Assembly (NCBI RefSeq): GCF_900113225.1
Contig: NZ_FOZE01000002.1
Location: 1,798,001-1,862,000, forward strand
Reading direction: 5' to 3'
DNA: 64,000 bases
Source of the DNA: Mitsuaria sp. PDC51
GTDB lineage: Bacteria; Pseudomonadota; Gammaproteobacteria; Burkholderiales; Burkholderiaceae_C
Position numbers and translations under genes: made by a program. Of the stretch, positions 9,768-17,802 are shown piece by piece. The notes under the pieces were generated by a model. That model was not told the DNA's origin, searched no databases, and worked only from the letters and a program-made list of their open reading frames with translations. Within the stretch, counting starts at the first letter, position 1, and each line of letters starts with the position of its first letter.

Positions 9768-9789
9768 GCGCTTCGACGACCGCCCCGCC

Positions 9790-11688
9790 ATGACGACGAT
9801 CCGCGCCCGACGCCTGTCCTCGAACCTGCGCGGGGCCGTCCTCGCGTCCCTGCTGGCGCTGGCCGGCCTGAGCGCCGCGCAGGCGGCGGACGGCGCGAGC
9901 GCGCCCGCGACGTCCCCGGCATCCGCGGCGTCCCCGGCCTCGGCCTCGACCCCCAAGGTGCTGCGCTACGCGTTCCGCGTCGCCGAGACCGGCTTCGATC
10001 CGGCCAAGGTCAGCGACCTCTATTCGCGCATGGTCACGCCCCACATGTTCGAGGGGCTCTACACCTACGACCAGCTGGCGCGTCCCGCGAAGATGAAACC
10101 GCTGACCGCGGCGGCGCTGCCGGAGAGCGCCGACGACTACAAGCTGTGGACGGTCAAGCTGCGCCCCGGCATCTACTTCTCGGACGATCCCGCCTTCAAG
10201 GGCAGGCGGCGGGAGCTGACGGCCGAGGACTACGTCTACACCTTCAAGCGCTTCGCCGACCCGGCCGTGGCTTCGCCGTCGTGGAGCGAGGTGGAGGAGC
10301 TTGAGCTGGTTGGCCTCAACGAATACCACGCGCAGGTGCGCAAGTCCGGCAAGTCCTTCGACTACGACAAGCCCATCGAGGGCCTGCGCGCGCTGGACCG
10401 CTACACGCTGCAGTTCCGGACGAAGGAGACGCGGCCGCGGCTGATGGAGGTCTTCGCGCAGGGCGACCTGTACGGCGCGGTCGCGCGCGAGGTGATCGAG
10501 GCCTATCCGGGCGACTCGATGGCGCATCCGGTGGGCACCGGGCCCTTCGTGCTCAAGCAGTGGCGGCGCAGCTCGTTGATGGTGCTGGAGCGCAACCCGC
10601 ATTACCGCGAGCGCTTCTACGACCAGGAGGTCGATCCCGCGCCGGACGATGCCGAGGGCCAGGCGCTCAAGGCGCGCTTCAAGGGCCGCCGCCTGCCGAT
10701 GATCGATCGCGTCGAGATCGGCGTCATCGAGGAGAACCAGCCGCGCTGGCTGTCCTTCCTCAATGGCGAGTACGACTTCATCGAGCGCACGCCGGAGGAC
10801 TTCATCAACCAGGCGATGCCCAACGGCAAGCTGGCGCCCAACCTCGAGAAGCAGGGCAAGCATGCGTACCGGACCGTGGCCTCGGACGTGCTGTTCACCG
10901 TGTTCAACATGGAGGACCCGCTGGTGGGCGGCTACACGCCGGACAAGATCGCGCTGCGCCGGGCGATCGCGCTGGCCATCGATGTCGAGCGCGAACTGCG
11001 CCTGGTGCGCCGCGGCCAGGCGATCCCGGCCCAGTCGCTCTACATGCCGGGCACGACCGGCTACGACCCGGCGTTCAAGAGCGACATGAGCAGCTTCGAC
11101 CCGGCGCGCGCCAAGGCGCTGCTGGACCTGTACGGCTATGTCGACAAGGACGGCGACGGCTGGCGCGACCGGCCCGACGGCACGCCCCTGGTGCTGGAAA
11201 GCCTGACCACGCCCGAACAGTTCCAGCGCCAGATCGACGAGATCGTCCAGAAGAACCTCAACGCGGTGGGGCTGCGCATCGCGTTCAAGCCGGCCAAGTG
11301 GCCCGAGAACCTCAAGGCGCTGCGGGCCGGCCGCTACCAGATCTGGTCGCTGGCGACCTCGGCGGCAAAACCCGATGGGCAGGACTCGCTGGCGCGCATG
11401 TACAGCGGCCAGATCGGCGCGCAGAACTACGCGCGCTTCCGGCTGCCGGCCGTCGACAAGCTCTACGACGAGGCCTCGCACCTGCCCGACGGGCCGGAGC
11501 GGCTCAAGATCTTCGACGAGACCAAGCGCTACGCCACCGCCTACATGCCCTACAAGTACCGCGGCCACCGCTTCATCACCGACATCGCCCAGCCGCAGCT
11601 GATCGGCTATCGCCGGCCGCAGTTCTGGCAGAACTGGTGGGAGTACGTGGACATCGATCCCGACGCCGCCGCGAAGTTCAAGCACTAG
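9790..11688 (+). CDS. Periplasmic peptide-binding protein, SBP_bac_5 family (copy 2)
   Basis: A 632-residue paralogue of the preceding gene, starting 22 bases after it. The signal peptide (LLALAGLSAAQA) is followed by an Ala/Ser/Pro-rich linker of about 25 residues, longer than in copy 1. The same landmarks occur in order: KVLRYAFRVAETGFDP, PGIYFSDDPAFKG, HPVGTGPFVLKQWRRSS, GGYTPDKIALRRAIALA and the DKDGDGWRD loop. The spacing and shared strand suggest one operon with copies 1 and 3. Divergence between copies is substantial outside these motifs, which suggests different ligand preferences; the ligands themselves are unknown. Confidence 0.9.
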   Translation: MTTIRARRLSSNLRGAVLASLLALAGLSAAQAADGASAPATSPASAASPASASTPKVLRYAFRVAETGFDPAKVSDLYSRMVTPHMFEGLYTYDQLARPAKMKPLTAAALPESADDYKLWTVKLRPGIYFSDDPAFKGRRRELTAEDYVYTFKRFADPAVASPSWSEVEELELVGLNEYHAQVRKSGKSFDYDKPIEGLRALDRYTLQFRTKETRPRLMEVFAQGDLYGAVAREVIEAYPGDSMAHPVGTGPFVLKQWRRSSLMVLERNPHYRERFYDQEVDPAPDDAEGQALKARFKGRRLPMIDRVEIGVIEENQPRWLSFLNGEYDFIERTPEDFINQAMPNGKLAPNLEKQGKHAYRTVASDVLFTVFNMEDPLVGGYTPDKIALRRAIALAIDVERELRLVRRGQAIPAQSLYMPGTTGYDPAFKSDMSSFDPARAKALLDLYGYVDKDGDGWRDRPDGTPLVLESLTTPEQFQRQIDEIVQKNLNAVGLRIAFKPAKWPENLKALRAGRYQIWSLATSAAKPDGQDSLARMYSGQIGAQNYARFRLPAVDKLYDEASHLPDGPERLKIFDETKRYATAYMPYKYRGHRFITDIAQPQLIGYRRPQFWQNWWEYVDIDPDAAAKFKH

Positions 11689-11708
11689 CCTCCGAGGTCC
11701 CGACGTCC

Positions 11709-13631
11709 ATGCCCGCACGCCGCCCCGCTCCGAATGCCGTCCCGCGCGGCGTCTTCCTCGATCGGATCACCGGCGCCATGCGCCGCGGAGCCTGGACGCT
11801 GGGGCTGATGGCGGCCTCGCTGGCCGTCACGACGGGCGCCGGCGCCGCGGCGTCCCCGCCGCCGGCGGGCGGCTCGCCCTCGGTCCAGACGCCCGCGGCA
11901 CAGCCGGAGAAAGTGCTGCGCTACGCCTTCCTGGTGGCCGAGACCGGCTTCGATCCGGCGCAGCTGAGCGACCTGTACTCGCGCATCGTCACGGCCCACA
12001 TCTTCGAGTCGCTCTACAACTACGACTACCTGGCGCGGCCGTTCAAGCTCAAGCCCAACACGGCCGCGGCGATGCCCGAGGTGTCCGAGGATTTCCGCAC
12101 CTGGACGATCCGGCTGCGGCCCGGCATCTACTTCGCCGACGACCCGGCCTTCAAGGGCCGGCGCCGCGAGCTGACCGCCGAGGACTACGTCTACAGCCTC
12201 AAGCGCTTCTACGATCCGGCGACCAAGGCGCCGCTGTACTCGACCTTCAAGCAGGAAGGGATCCTCGGGCTGGAGGAGTTGCGGGTGGAGGCGCTGAAGA
12301 GCAAGCGCCCGTTCGACTACGACCGGCCGGTCGAGGGCGTGCGCGCGCTGGACCGCTACACGCTGCAGTTCCGGCTCGCCGAGCCGCGTCCGCGCTTCCT
12401 CTACAACCTGGCCGGCGGCGACACCTACGGCGCGGTCGCGCGCGAGGTCATCGAGGCCTACGCCGGCAAGACGATGGAGCACCCGGTGGGCACCGGGCCC
12501 TTCATGCTGGACCGCTGGCGGCGCAGCTCGCTGATCCGCCTGGTGCGCAACCCCGGCTACCGCGACGTGTTCTACGACGCCCAGCCCAATCCCGGCGATG
12601 CCGAGGGCCAGGCGCTGCTGGCGCGCTTCAAGGGCCGCAAGCTGCCGATGATCGATGCGGTCGAGATCAGCATCATCGAGGAGGGCCAGCCGCGCTGGCT
12701 GTCCTTCCTGAACCGCGAGTTCGACCTGCTCTACCTGCTGCCCGAGGAGTACGCGGAGGTGGCCGCGCCGCACGGCAGGATCGCGCCCAACCTGCAGAAG
12801 CAGGGCATCCAGCTCTACAGCGTGCTGGCCAGCGACCGCACGATGTACTACTTCAACATGGAAGACCCGACGGTCGGCGGCTACACGCCGGACAAGGTCG
12901 CGCTGCGGCGCGCGATCGGCCTGGCGACGGACATCGCCACCGAGATCACCCGCACGCGCCGCCACCAGGCGGTGCCGGCGCAGTCGGTCGTGGCGCCGAT
13001 GACCTGGGGATACGACCCCGACTACAAGAGCGAGAACGGCGACTTCGACCTGGCGCGCGCCAAGGCGCTGCTCGACACCTACGGGTATGTCGACAAGGAT
13101 GGCGACGGCTGGCGCGACCAGCCCGACGGCCGCCCGCTGGTGCTGGAGATCGCGTCCTCGCCGGACTCGCGCTCCAAGCCCTACGACGAGCTGTGGAAGC
13201 GCGACATGGACAAGCTGGGCGTGCAGATCCGCATCCGGACCGCACAGTGGCCGGAGAACCTGAAGTCGGCGCGCGCCGGGCAGCTCATGATCTGGCAGCT
13301 GGGCTTCAACAGCTCGACGCCGGATGCGCAGCTCGGGCTGGAGCTGATGTACGGGCCGGCCTCGGGCGGGCAGAACCTGGGCCGCTTCAAGCTGGCGCGC
13401 TACGACGAGATCTATCGCCGCATGATGGTGCTGCCCGATGGCCCGGAGCGCGCCGCGCTGCTGCGCGATGCGCAGAAGCTGCTGACCGCCTACATGCCGC
13501 AGAAGTTCCGCGTGCACCGGATCGTCAACGACCTGGCCCAGCCCTGGCTGATCGGCTTCCGCCGCCCGTACTTCAACCAGATCTTCTGGCCCTACGTCGA
13601 CATCGACACGACGAAGCTGCCCCCGCGCTGA
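11709..13631 (+). CDS. Periplasmic peptide-binding protein, SBP_bac_5 family (copy 3)
   Basis: A 640-residue third tandem paralogue. The start is placed at 11709 (MPARRPAPNAVPRG), 20 bases after copy 2. The frame is open far upstream to 10560, but that part is only the shadow of copy 2. An unusually long basic n-region (about 25 residues) precedes the hydrophobic core (WTLGLMAASLAVTTGAGAAA), so MRRGAWTLGLM near 11778 is an alternative start. It shares the family landmarks and the DKDGDGWRD loop. Its hinge sequences (LLPEEYAEVAAPHGRIA) differ most from copies 1 and 2. Confidence 0.88.
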   Translation: MPARRPAPNAVPRGVFLDRITGAMRRGAWTLGLMAASLAVTTGAGAAASPPPAGGSPSVQTPAAQPEKVLRYAFLVAETGFDPAQLSDLYSRIVTAHIFESLYNYDYLARPFKLKPNTAAAMPEVSEDFRTWTIRLRPGIYFADDPAFKGRRRELTAEDYVYSLKRFYDPATKAPLYSTFKQEGILGLEELRVEALKSKRPFDYDRPVEGVRALDRYTLQFRLAEPRPRFLYNLAGGDTYGAVAREVIEAYAGKTMEHPVGTGPFMLDRWRRSSLIRLVRNPGYRDVFYDAQPNPGDAEGQALLARFKGRKLPMIDAVEISIIEEGQPRWLSFLNREFDLLYLLPEEYAEVAAPHGRIAPNLQKQGIQLYSVLASDRTMYYFNMEDPTVGGYTPDKVALRRAIGLATDIATEITRTRRHQAVPAQSVVAPMTWGYDPDYKSENGDFDLARAKALLDTYGYVDKDGDGWRDQPDGRPLVLEIASSPDSRSKPYDELWKRDMDKLGVQIRIRTAQWPENLKSARAGQLMIWQLGFNSSTPDAQLGLELMYGPASGGQNLGRFKLARYDEIYRRMMVLPDGPERAALLRDAQKLLTAYMPQKFRVHRIVNDLAQPWLIGFRRPYFNQIFWPYVDIDTTKLPPR

Positions 13632-13709
13632 CTCTCACTCCCGGTCGCACGCGTGACGCGCCCCCCGCCGGATCTGCGCTACCTTCCCGACCTCGACAAG
13701 GAGAGTCGC

Positions 13710-15752
13710 ATGGTCCCGACGCCGCAGATCGACCACTACCGCCGCTTCCTGCGCGAGCAGCGCGGCCTGGTCTTCGATGACTACGCCTCGCTGTGGGCCT
13801 GGTCGGTGACGGAGCTGGACGCGTTCTGGCGCAGCATCTGGGACCACTTCGACCTGCGCTCATCCACGCCGTTCGAAGCGGCGCTCTGCGAGGAGCGCAT
13901 GCCGGGCGCGGTGTGGTTCCGCGGCGTCACGCTGAATGTCGCAGCACAGGCGCTGCGCCACGTCGACGCGGCCGACGCCGCCGGCCACCCGGCCATCGTG
14001 CATGCCGACGAGGCGATGCTGGCCCGGGGCGAACTCGGCGAACTGAGCTGGTCCGCGCTCCAGCGCCAGGTCGGCGCGCTGGCGGCCGCGCTGCACGAGC
14101 TCGGCGTGCGCCGCGGCGATCGTGTCGTCGCCTACCTGCCCAACGTGCCGGCGACGGCGGTGGCTTTCCTCGCGGTGGCCAGCCTGGGCGCGGTCTGGTC
14201 GGTGTGCTCGCCGGACATGGGACCGGTGGCGGTGCTGGACCGTTTCCGTCAGATCGAGCCCCGCGTGCTGATTGCCGCCGACGGCGTGCGCTACGCCGGC
14301 CAGGAGATCGACCGCATGGGCATGCTGGCGCAGCTGCTCGACGAGCTGCCCACGGTGGGCGATGTCGTGCTGCTGGCCAACCTCGACCCGCGGGCGGATC
14401 CCGCCTCGCTGGTTCGGGACGCCGGCTCGGGCGGCCCGGCGCGGCGTGCGCATCGCTGGGACGACCTGATCGCCCATCCGGTGTCGCGCGCGCCGGAGCC
14501 GGTGCCCTTCGACCATCCGCTGTGGATCGTCTACTCCAGCGGCACGACCGGCCTGCCCAAGCCCATCGTGCACGGGCACGGCGGCGTGCTGCTGGAGATG
14601 CTCAAGGGATCGATCCACAACAACGTCGGCGCGACGGTGGACACCGGCGACCGCTTCCACTGGTACAGCTCGACGGGCTGGATCATGTGGAACTGCCAGG
14701 TCGGCGCGCTGATGGGCGGCACGACGATCTGCCTGTTCGACGGCAGTCCCGCCGGCCCGAAGGACGCGCCGGACTGGAGCACGCTGTGGCGCTTCGTGGC
14801 CTTGTCGGGCGCGACCTTCTTCGGTGCGGGGGCGGCGTTCTACGCGAGCTGCCTGAAGGCGGGCGTCGAGCCCCTGCGCCATGGCGACCTGAGCCGCCTG
14901 CGCGCGGTCGGCAGCACCGGCAGTCCGCTGGCGGACGAAAGCTACGACTGGATCTGGGCGCACTGCCCCAAGCCGGACGGGCAGCCGATCTGGATCTGCA
15001 TCATCAGCGGCGGCACCGACTTCGCCGGCGCCTTCCTGACCGGTCTGATCACCGAGCCGCTGGTGCGCGGCCAGATGCAGGTGCGGAGCCTGGGCGCGGC
15101 GGTGCATGCGTTCTCGGAGGCCGACGCGCAGGGCCAGGGCCGCGCGCTGATCGACGAAGTCGGCGAGCTGGTCTGCACGCGGCCGATGCCGTCGATGCCC
15201 TTGTACTTCTGGGGCGACCAGGACAACGAGCGCTACCTGTCGAGCTACTTCGACATGTACCGCGGCCCGAACGGCGAGGGGATCTGGCGGCATGGCGACT
15301 GGCTGCGGATCACGCCGTCGGGGGGCGGGATCATCTACGGCCGCTCGGACGCGACGATCAACCGGCATGGCATCCGCATGGGGACGGCCGAGCTGTATCG
15401 CGCCGTGGAGGCGCACCCGGAGGTGCTGGACAGCCTGGTGGTGGACCTGGAGTACCTCGGACGGCCGAGCTGCCTGCTGCTGTTCGTGCAATTGCGGGAC
15501 GGGGTGGCGCTGGACGCGGACCTGGAGCAGCGGCTGCGGGCGTCGATCAAGAAGGCGCTGTCGGCGCGGCATGCGCCGGACGAGATCCACCAGGTGACCG
15601 CGATTCCGCGGACGCTGTCGGGCAAGAAGATGGAGCTGCCGATCAAGAAGCTGCTGCTCGGCGCCGCGGCGGAACAGGTCATGAAGCGCGATGCGATGGC
15701 GAATGCCGATGCGGTGGCTTGGTACCAGGCGTTCGCACGGAGCCGGGCATAG
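13710..15752 (+). CDS. aacS: Acetoacetyl-CoA synthetase (acetoacetate-CoA ligase)
   Basis: A 680-residue member of the acyl-CoA synthetase superfamily that activates acetoacetate to acetoacetyl-CoA with ATP, linking ketone body and polyhydroxybutyrate turnover. The ATP motif YSSGTTGLPKPIVHGHGG is near residue 274. The N-terminus carries the ACAS_N-type cap (DELDAFWRSIWDHF-like). The conserved C-terminal lysine region TLSGKKMELPIKK is near 636. Family-specific strings include HWYSSTGWIMWN and ISGGTDFAGAF. AAGGAG at 13698-13703 selects the ATG at 13710 over the GTG at 13653. It may be read through from the binding-protein operon. Confidence 0.95.
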   Translation: MVPTPQIDHYRRFLREQRGLVFDDYASLWAWSVTELDAFWRSIWDHFDLRSSTPFEAALCEERMPGAVWFRGVTLNVAAQALRHVDAADAAGHPAIVHADEAMLARGELGELSWSALQRQVGALAAALHELGVRRGDRVVAYLPNVPATAVAFLAVASLGAVWSVCSPDMGPVAVLDRFRQIEPRVLIAADGVRYAGQEIDRMGMLAQLLDELPTVGDVVLLANLDPRADPASLVRDAGSGGPARRAHRWDDLIAHPVSRAPEPVPFDHPLWIVYSSGTTGLPKPIVHGHGGVLLEMLKGSIHNNVGATVDTGDRFHWYSSTGWIMWNCQVGALMGGTTICLFDGSPAGPKDAPDWSTLWRFVALSGATFFGAGAAFYASCLKAGVEPLRHGDLSRLRAVGSTGSPLADESYDWIWAHCPKPDGQPIWICIISGGTDFAGAFLTGLITEPLVRGQMQVRSLGAAVHAFSEADAQGQGRALIDEVGELVCTRPMPSMPLYFWGDQDNERYLSSYFDMYRGPNGEGIWRHGDWLRITPSGGGIIYGRSDATINRHGIRMGTAELYRAVEAHPEVLDSLVVDLEYLGRPSCLLLFVQLRDGVALDADLEQRLRASIKKALSARHAPDEIHQVTAIPRTLSGKKMELPIKKLLLGAAAEQVMKRDAMANADAVAWYQAFARSRA

Positions 15753-15818
15753 CGGCGCGGCGGTGGCCAACGGAGTGGCAGCGCCGTAGCGGGCCGTCAT
15801 GGCATCGGCGAAGGCGTG

Positions 15819-16241
15819 TCATCGTGTCCTCCTTTTGCCGCTCCTTGGCGACCCGTTGGACTGGTCACATTGCTTGAGGAGGTCGGCGGTCGAAGTCAGT
15901 TGAGCACTTACGAACTGGCGCGGGAGGTGGCCGTGAATGCTGTAGTCCGCGAACGTGCGTCGGTCCCTTTGCTCGCGAAGCTGCTTACCGATCGCCTTCG
16001 AGCGCTGGGCCTGCAAGGGACTGCAATGCCGATGTGGGCTCTCCAGGCGGCTGATGAGGCAGGCGTGAACGCCATGCACCCCGGTATCGCTGCCGCGTCG
16101 CGGCAGCTGCCGCTCCCAGTCCAGGCACCGGTGATAGGCCGCGTAGTAGGCGCGGCTGATGGCCGCTCGCAAGGTCGCTTCGTCCGTGCTGGTGGATAAG
16201 CTGCGTGCCAGGGTAAAGAGATTGCGGCTGCTGACAGACAT
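15819..16241 (-). CDS. HEPN-domain protein, candidate RNase toxin
   Basis: A small 140-residue, mostly helical protein. Residues 27-36 read AAISRAYYAAYH, the hallmark first helix of many HEPN proteins, and the second half has REQRDRRTFADY, matching the R..R..ADY helix of the same group. HEPN proteins include the RNase toxins of toxin-antitoxin pairs and Abi systems. It is the second gene of a two-gene unit, 24 bases after its upstream partner. Base composition is visibly lower in GC than the neighbours, consistent with transfer. GAGG precedes the ATG at 16241. The HEPN call is by motif reading; toxicity is inference. Confidence 0.6.
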   Translation of the reverse strand: MSVSSRNLFTLARSLSTSTDEATLRAAISRAYYAAYHRCLDWERQLPRRGSDTGVHGVHACLISRLESPHRHCSPLQAQRSKAIGKQLREQRDRRTFADYSIHGHLPRQFVSAQLTSTADLLKQCDQSNGSPRSGKRRTR

Positions 16242-16265
16242 GGAGTCCTCACGCGGCGATTGACG

Positions 16266-16739
16266 TCAATGCGGGCCGCGCGAAAGCAGCCAGATCTGGA
16301 AGCACTCGACGCGGAGGTCGCGATTCGCGACTACGTCATCGAAGCGGTCTTGCCAGACCGCGATGTCTGGCCCGATCAGCGCCGTATGAATGTCGAATCG
16401 TGCCCAGATGTCGCATTCATCGTGGTGGGTGCATAACCACGGCGACCCTTCGAGCGGAATCTCGTGGTGCCGCATGAACTCCGCCGCCAGGCGCAACTTC
16501 GCCAGGACCTGTGCCGGCGTGACGCCGTAGCGATCGAGGATCTGCCTCATGGCCGCAGTGGTCGCATCCCAATCGGCCATCTCGCATCGCGTGAAGAGCT
16601 GGGAATTGGCCATGTCGTCGAACAGGGCCTGCGGATGGCGAAGCGCGTGGATCAGGTGCTCGAACGAGTCCGCGGCGGCAGGGGCCGTCTGGCAGGCGCT
16701 CGAGGGCGTGGCTGGAAGCAATCGGGTCATGGCGCTCAT
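16266..16739 (-). CDS. Unknown protein encoded immediately upstream of the HEPN gene, candidate partner/antitoxin
   Basis: A 157-residue protein that I do not recognise. The start at 16739 (MSAMTRLLPATPSS) has a strong AAGGAG six bases upstream; the longer frame to 16817 has no such site. It is probably soluble: no signal peptide or membrane helix is visible, and it is rich in His and Asp (EFMRHHEIPLEG, CTHHDECDIWARFDIH). The usual HEPN partner, a minimal nucleotidyltransferase, has a GSxARG motif, and I do not see one here. Its position 24 bases before the HEPN gene, in its own transcription unit, suggests a two-component module. Confidence 0.55.
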   Translation of the reverse strand: MSAMTRLLPATPSSACQTAPAAADSFEHLIHALRHPQALFDDMANSQLFTRCEMADWDATTAAMRQILDRYGVTPAQVLAKLRLAAEFMRHHEIPLEGSPWLCTHHDECDIWARFDIHTALIGPDIAVWQDRFDDVVANRDLRVECFQIWLLSRGPH

Positions 16740-17201
16740 GAGCGGCTCCTTCGTGCGGGTCCCATGACCCGAAGGCCTGCAGTGTCGGCAGCCGCCGGCC
16801 GCGTGTCTCTCCTCCAAGTTGCGGGATCGATGGGGGAACTGATCGAGGGAGGCGGGTCCCCCTGCGCATCCTGATCATGGGGGTGTCCGTCAGGCCCGCG
16901 ACAGGTGACCCGGCGATGCATCGCGTCACCGTCGACACCCTTGCTCGCAGACGCGCAACACCCAGGGTTACATGACAGCCGCGCGTCGGTTCGGGGACGC
17001 GCCCCCGCTTCGGGCGACAGCGCCGCCCGGGGTGGGTGCCCAGCCTGTCGATGACATCGACCGTTCACCGGTCTGTCACCTCGGCCTCTGAACATCCGCC
17101 GCGTTCCACCGCCCCTGCGCCGTCAAGGCCTGACCCTCCAGTCGGGCCCGTGCGTGCCGCGCCGCGGTGGCAATCCCCATCCCGACCTCCCTGGAGTCCT
17201 C
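16740..17201. other. Intergenic region, no supported gene
   Basis: About 460 bases lie between the start of the HEPN-partner gene (minus) and the PEP-CTERM gene (plus), a divergent promoter region. Short reading frames here lack ribosome-binding sites and recognisable protein character. I see no tRNA, repeat array or clear sigma-70 or sigma-54 promoter. Confidence 0.4.
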
Positions 17202-17792
17202 ATGCGCAAGCCTCTTGCCCGCCACTTCGCCCGCGTCTGCCTGCCGCTGACGCTGGCCCTGGCCGCCTCGTTCGCGTCCGCCACCGTCGTCACCTTCGAC
17301 GACCTCGCCACCGACGGCATCGTCCCCGCCAACTACGCCGGCCTGGACTGGTCCGCCAGCTCCTGGTTCCAGTACGCCGGCGAGCAAGCCCCGTACACGC
17401 CGCATTCGGGCGACCGCCGCGCCACGCTCGGCTTCGACGGCAGCAGCGCCACCAGCGCCATCGGCTTCCTGACCCCCAGCACCTTCCAGGGCGCCTGGTT
17501 CGCCGGCTTCGACGGCGTCAACGTCGCGATCGACCTGTACCGCGGCGGCCTGCTGGTCGCCTCGACGTCGACGCTGAACCTGGGCGAGACGCCCACCTTC
17601 CTGGCCAGCGGCTACACCGGTCTGGTCGACCGTCTGGTGTTCCGCAGCAACGATCCCGCCTTCTTCGTCATGGACGACCTGAGCTTCGCCGCCGCCGTCC
17701 CCGAGCCGGCCTCCGGCGCGCTCGCGCTGGGCGGCCTGGCCGTCGCTGCGCTGGTGATCCGCCGCCGCCAGGCCTCCCAATCCGCCACCTGA
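17202..17792 (+). CDS. PEP-CTERM sorting-domain protein
   Basis: A 196-residue exported protein with the bipartite exosortase substrate layout. The N-terminal signal peptide (LPLTLALAASFASA) precedes a beta-rich body of about 140 residues. At about residue 166 comes the motif VPEPASG, a hydrophobic helix (ALALGGLAVAALVI) and a basic tail (RRRQ). Such proteins are processed at the PEP motif by an exosortase and displayed at the cell surface or in extracellular matrix. The start at 17202 has GGAG upstream. The next gene, a phospholipase C, begins ten bases after its stop. The exosortase itself is not in the window. Confidence 0.88.
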   Translation: MRKPLARHFARVCLPLTLALAASFASATVVTFDDLATDGIVPANYAGLDWSASSWFQYAGEQAPYTPHSGDRRATLGFDGSSATSAIGFLTPSTFQGAWFAGFDGVNVAIDLYRGGLLVASTSTLNLGETPTFLASGYTGLVDRLVFRSNDPAFFVMDDLSFAAAVPEPASGALALGGLAVAALVIRRRQASQSAT

Positions 17793-17802
17793 GGAACCCG
17801 CC

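Noticed and set aside
10560-11708. N-terminal half of the long frame that contains binding protein 3
   Set aside because: It is the out-of-frame shadow of copy 2; the real start is at 11709 or slightly later.
7938-11718. Two long minus-strand ORFs opposite the binding proteins
   Set aside because: They repeat the same nonsense pattern over each paralogue, as expected for antisense of duplicated genes.
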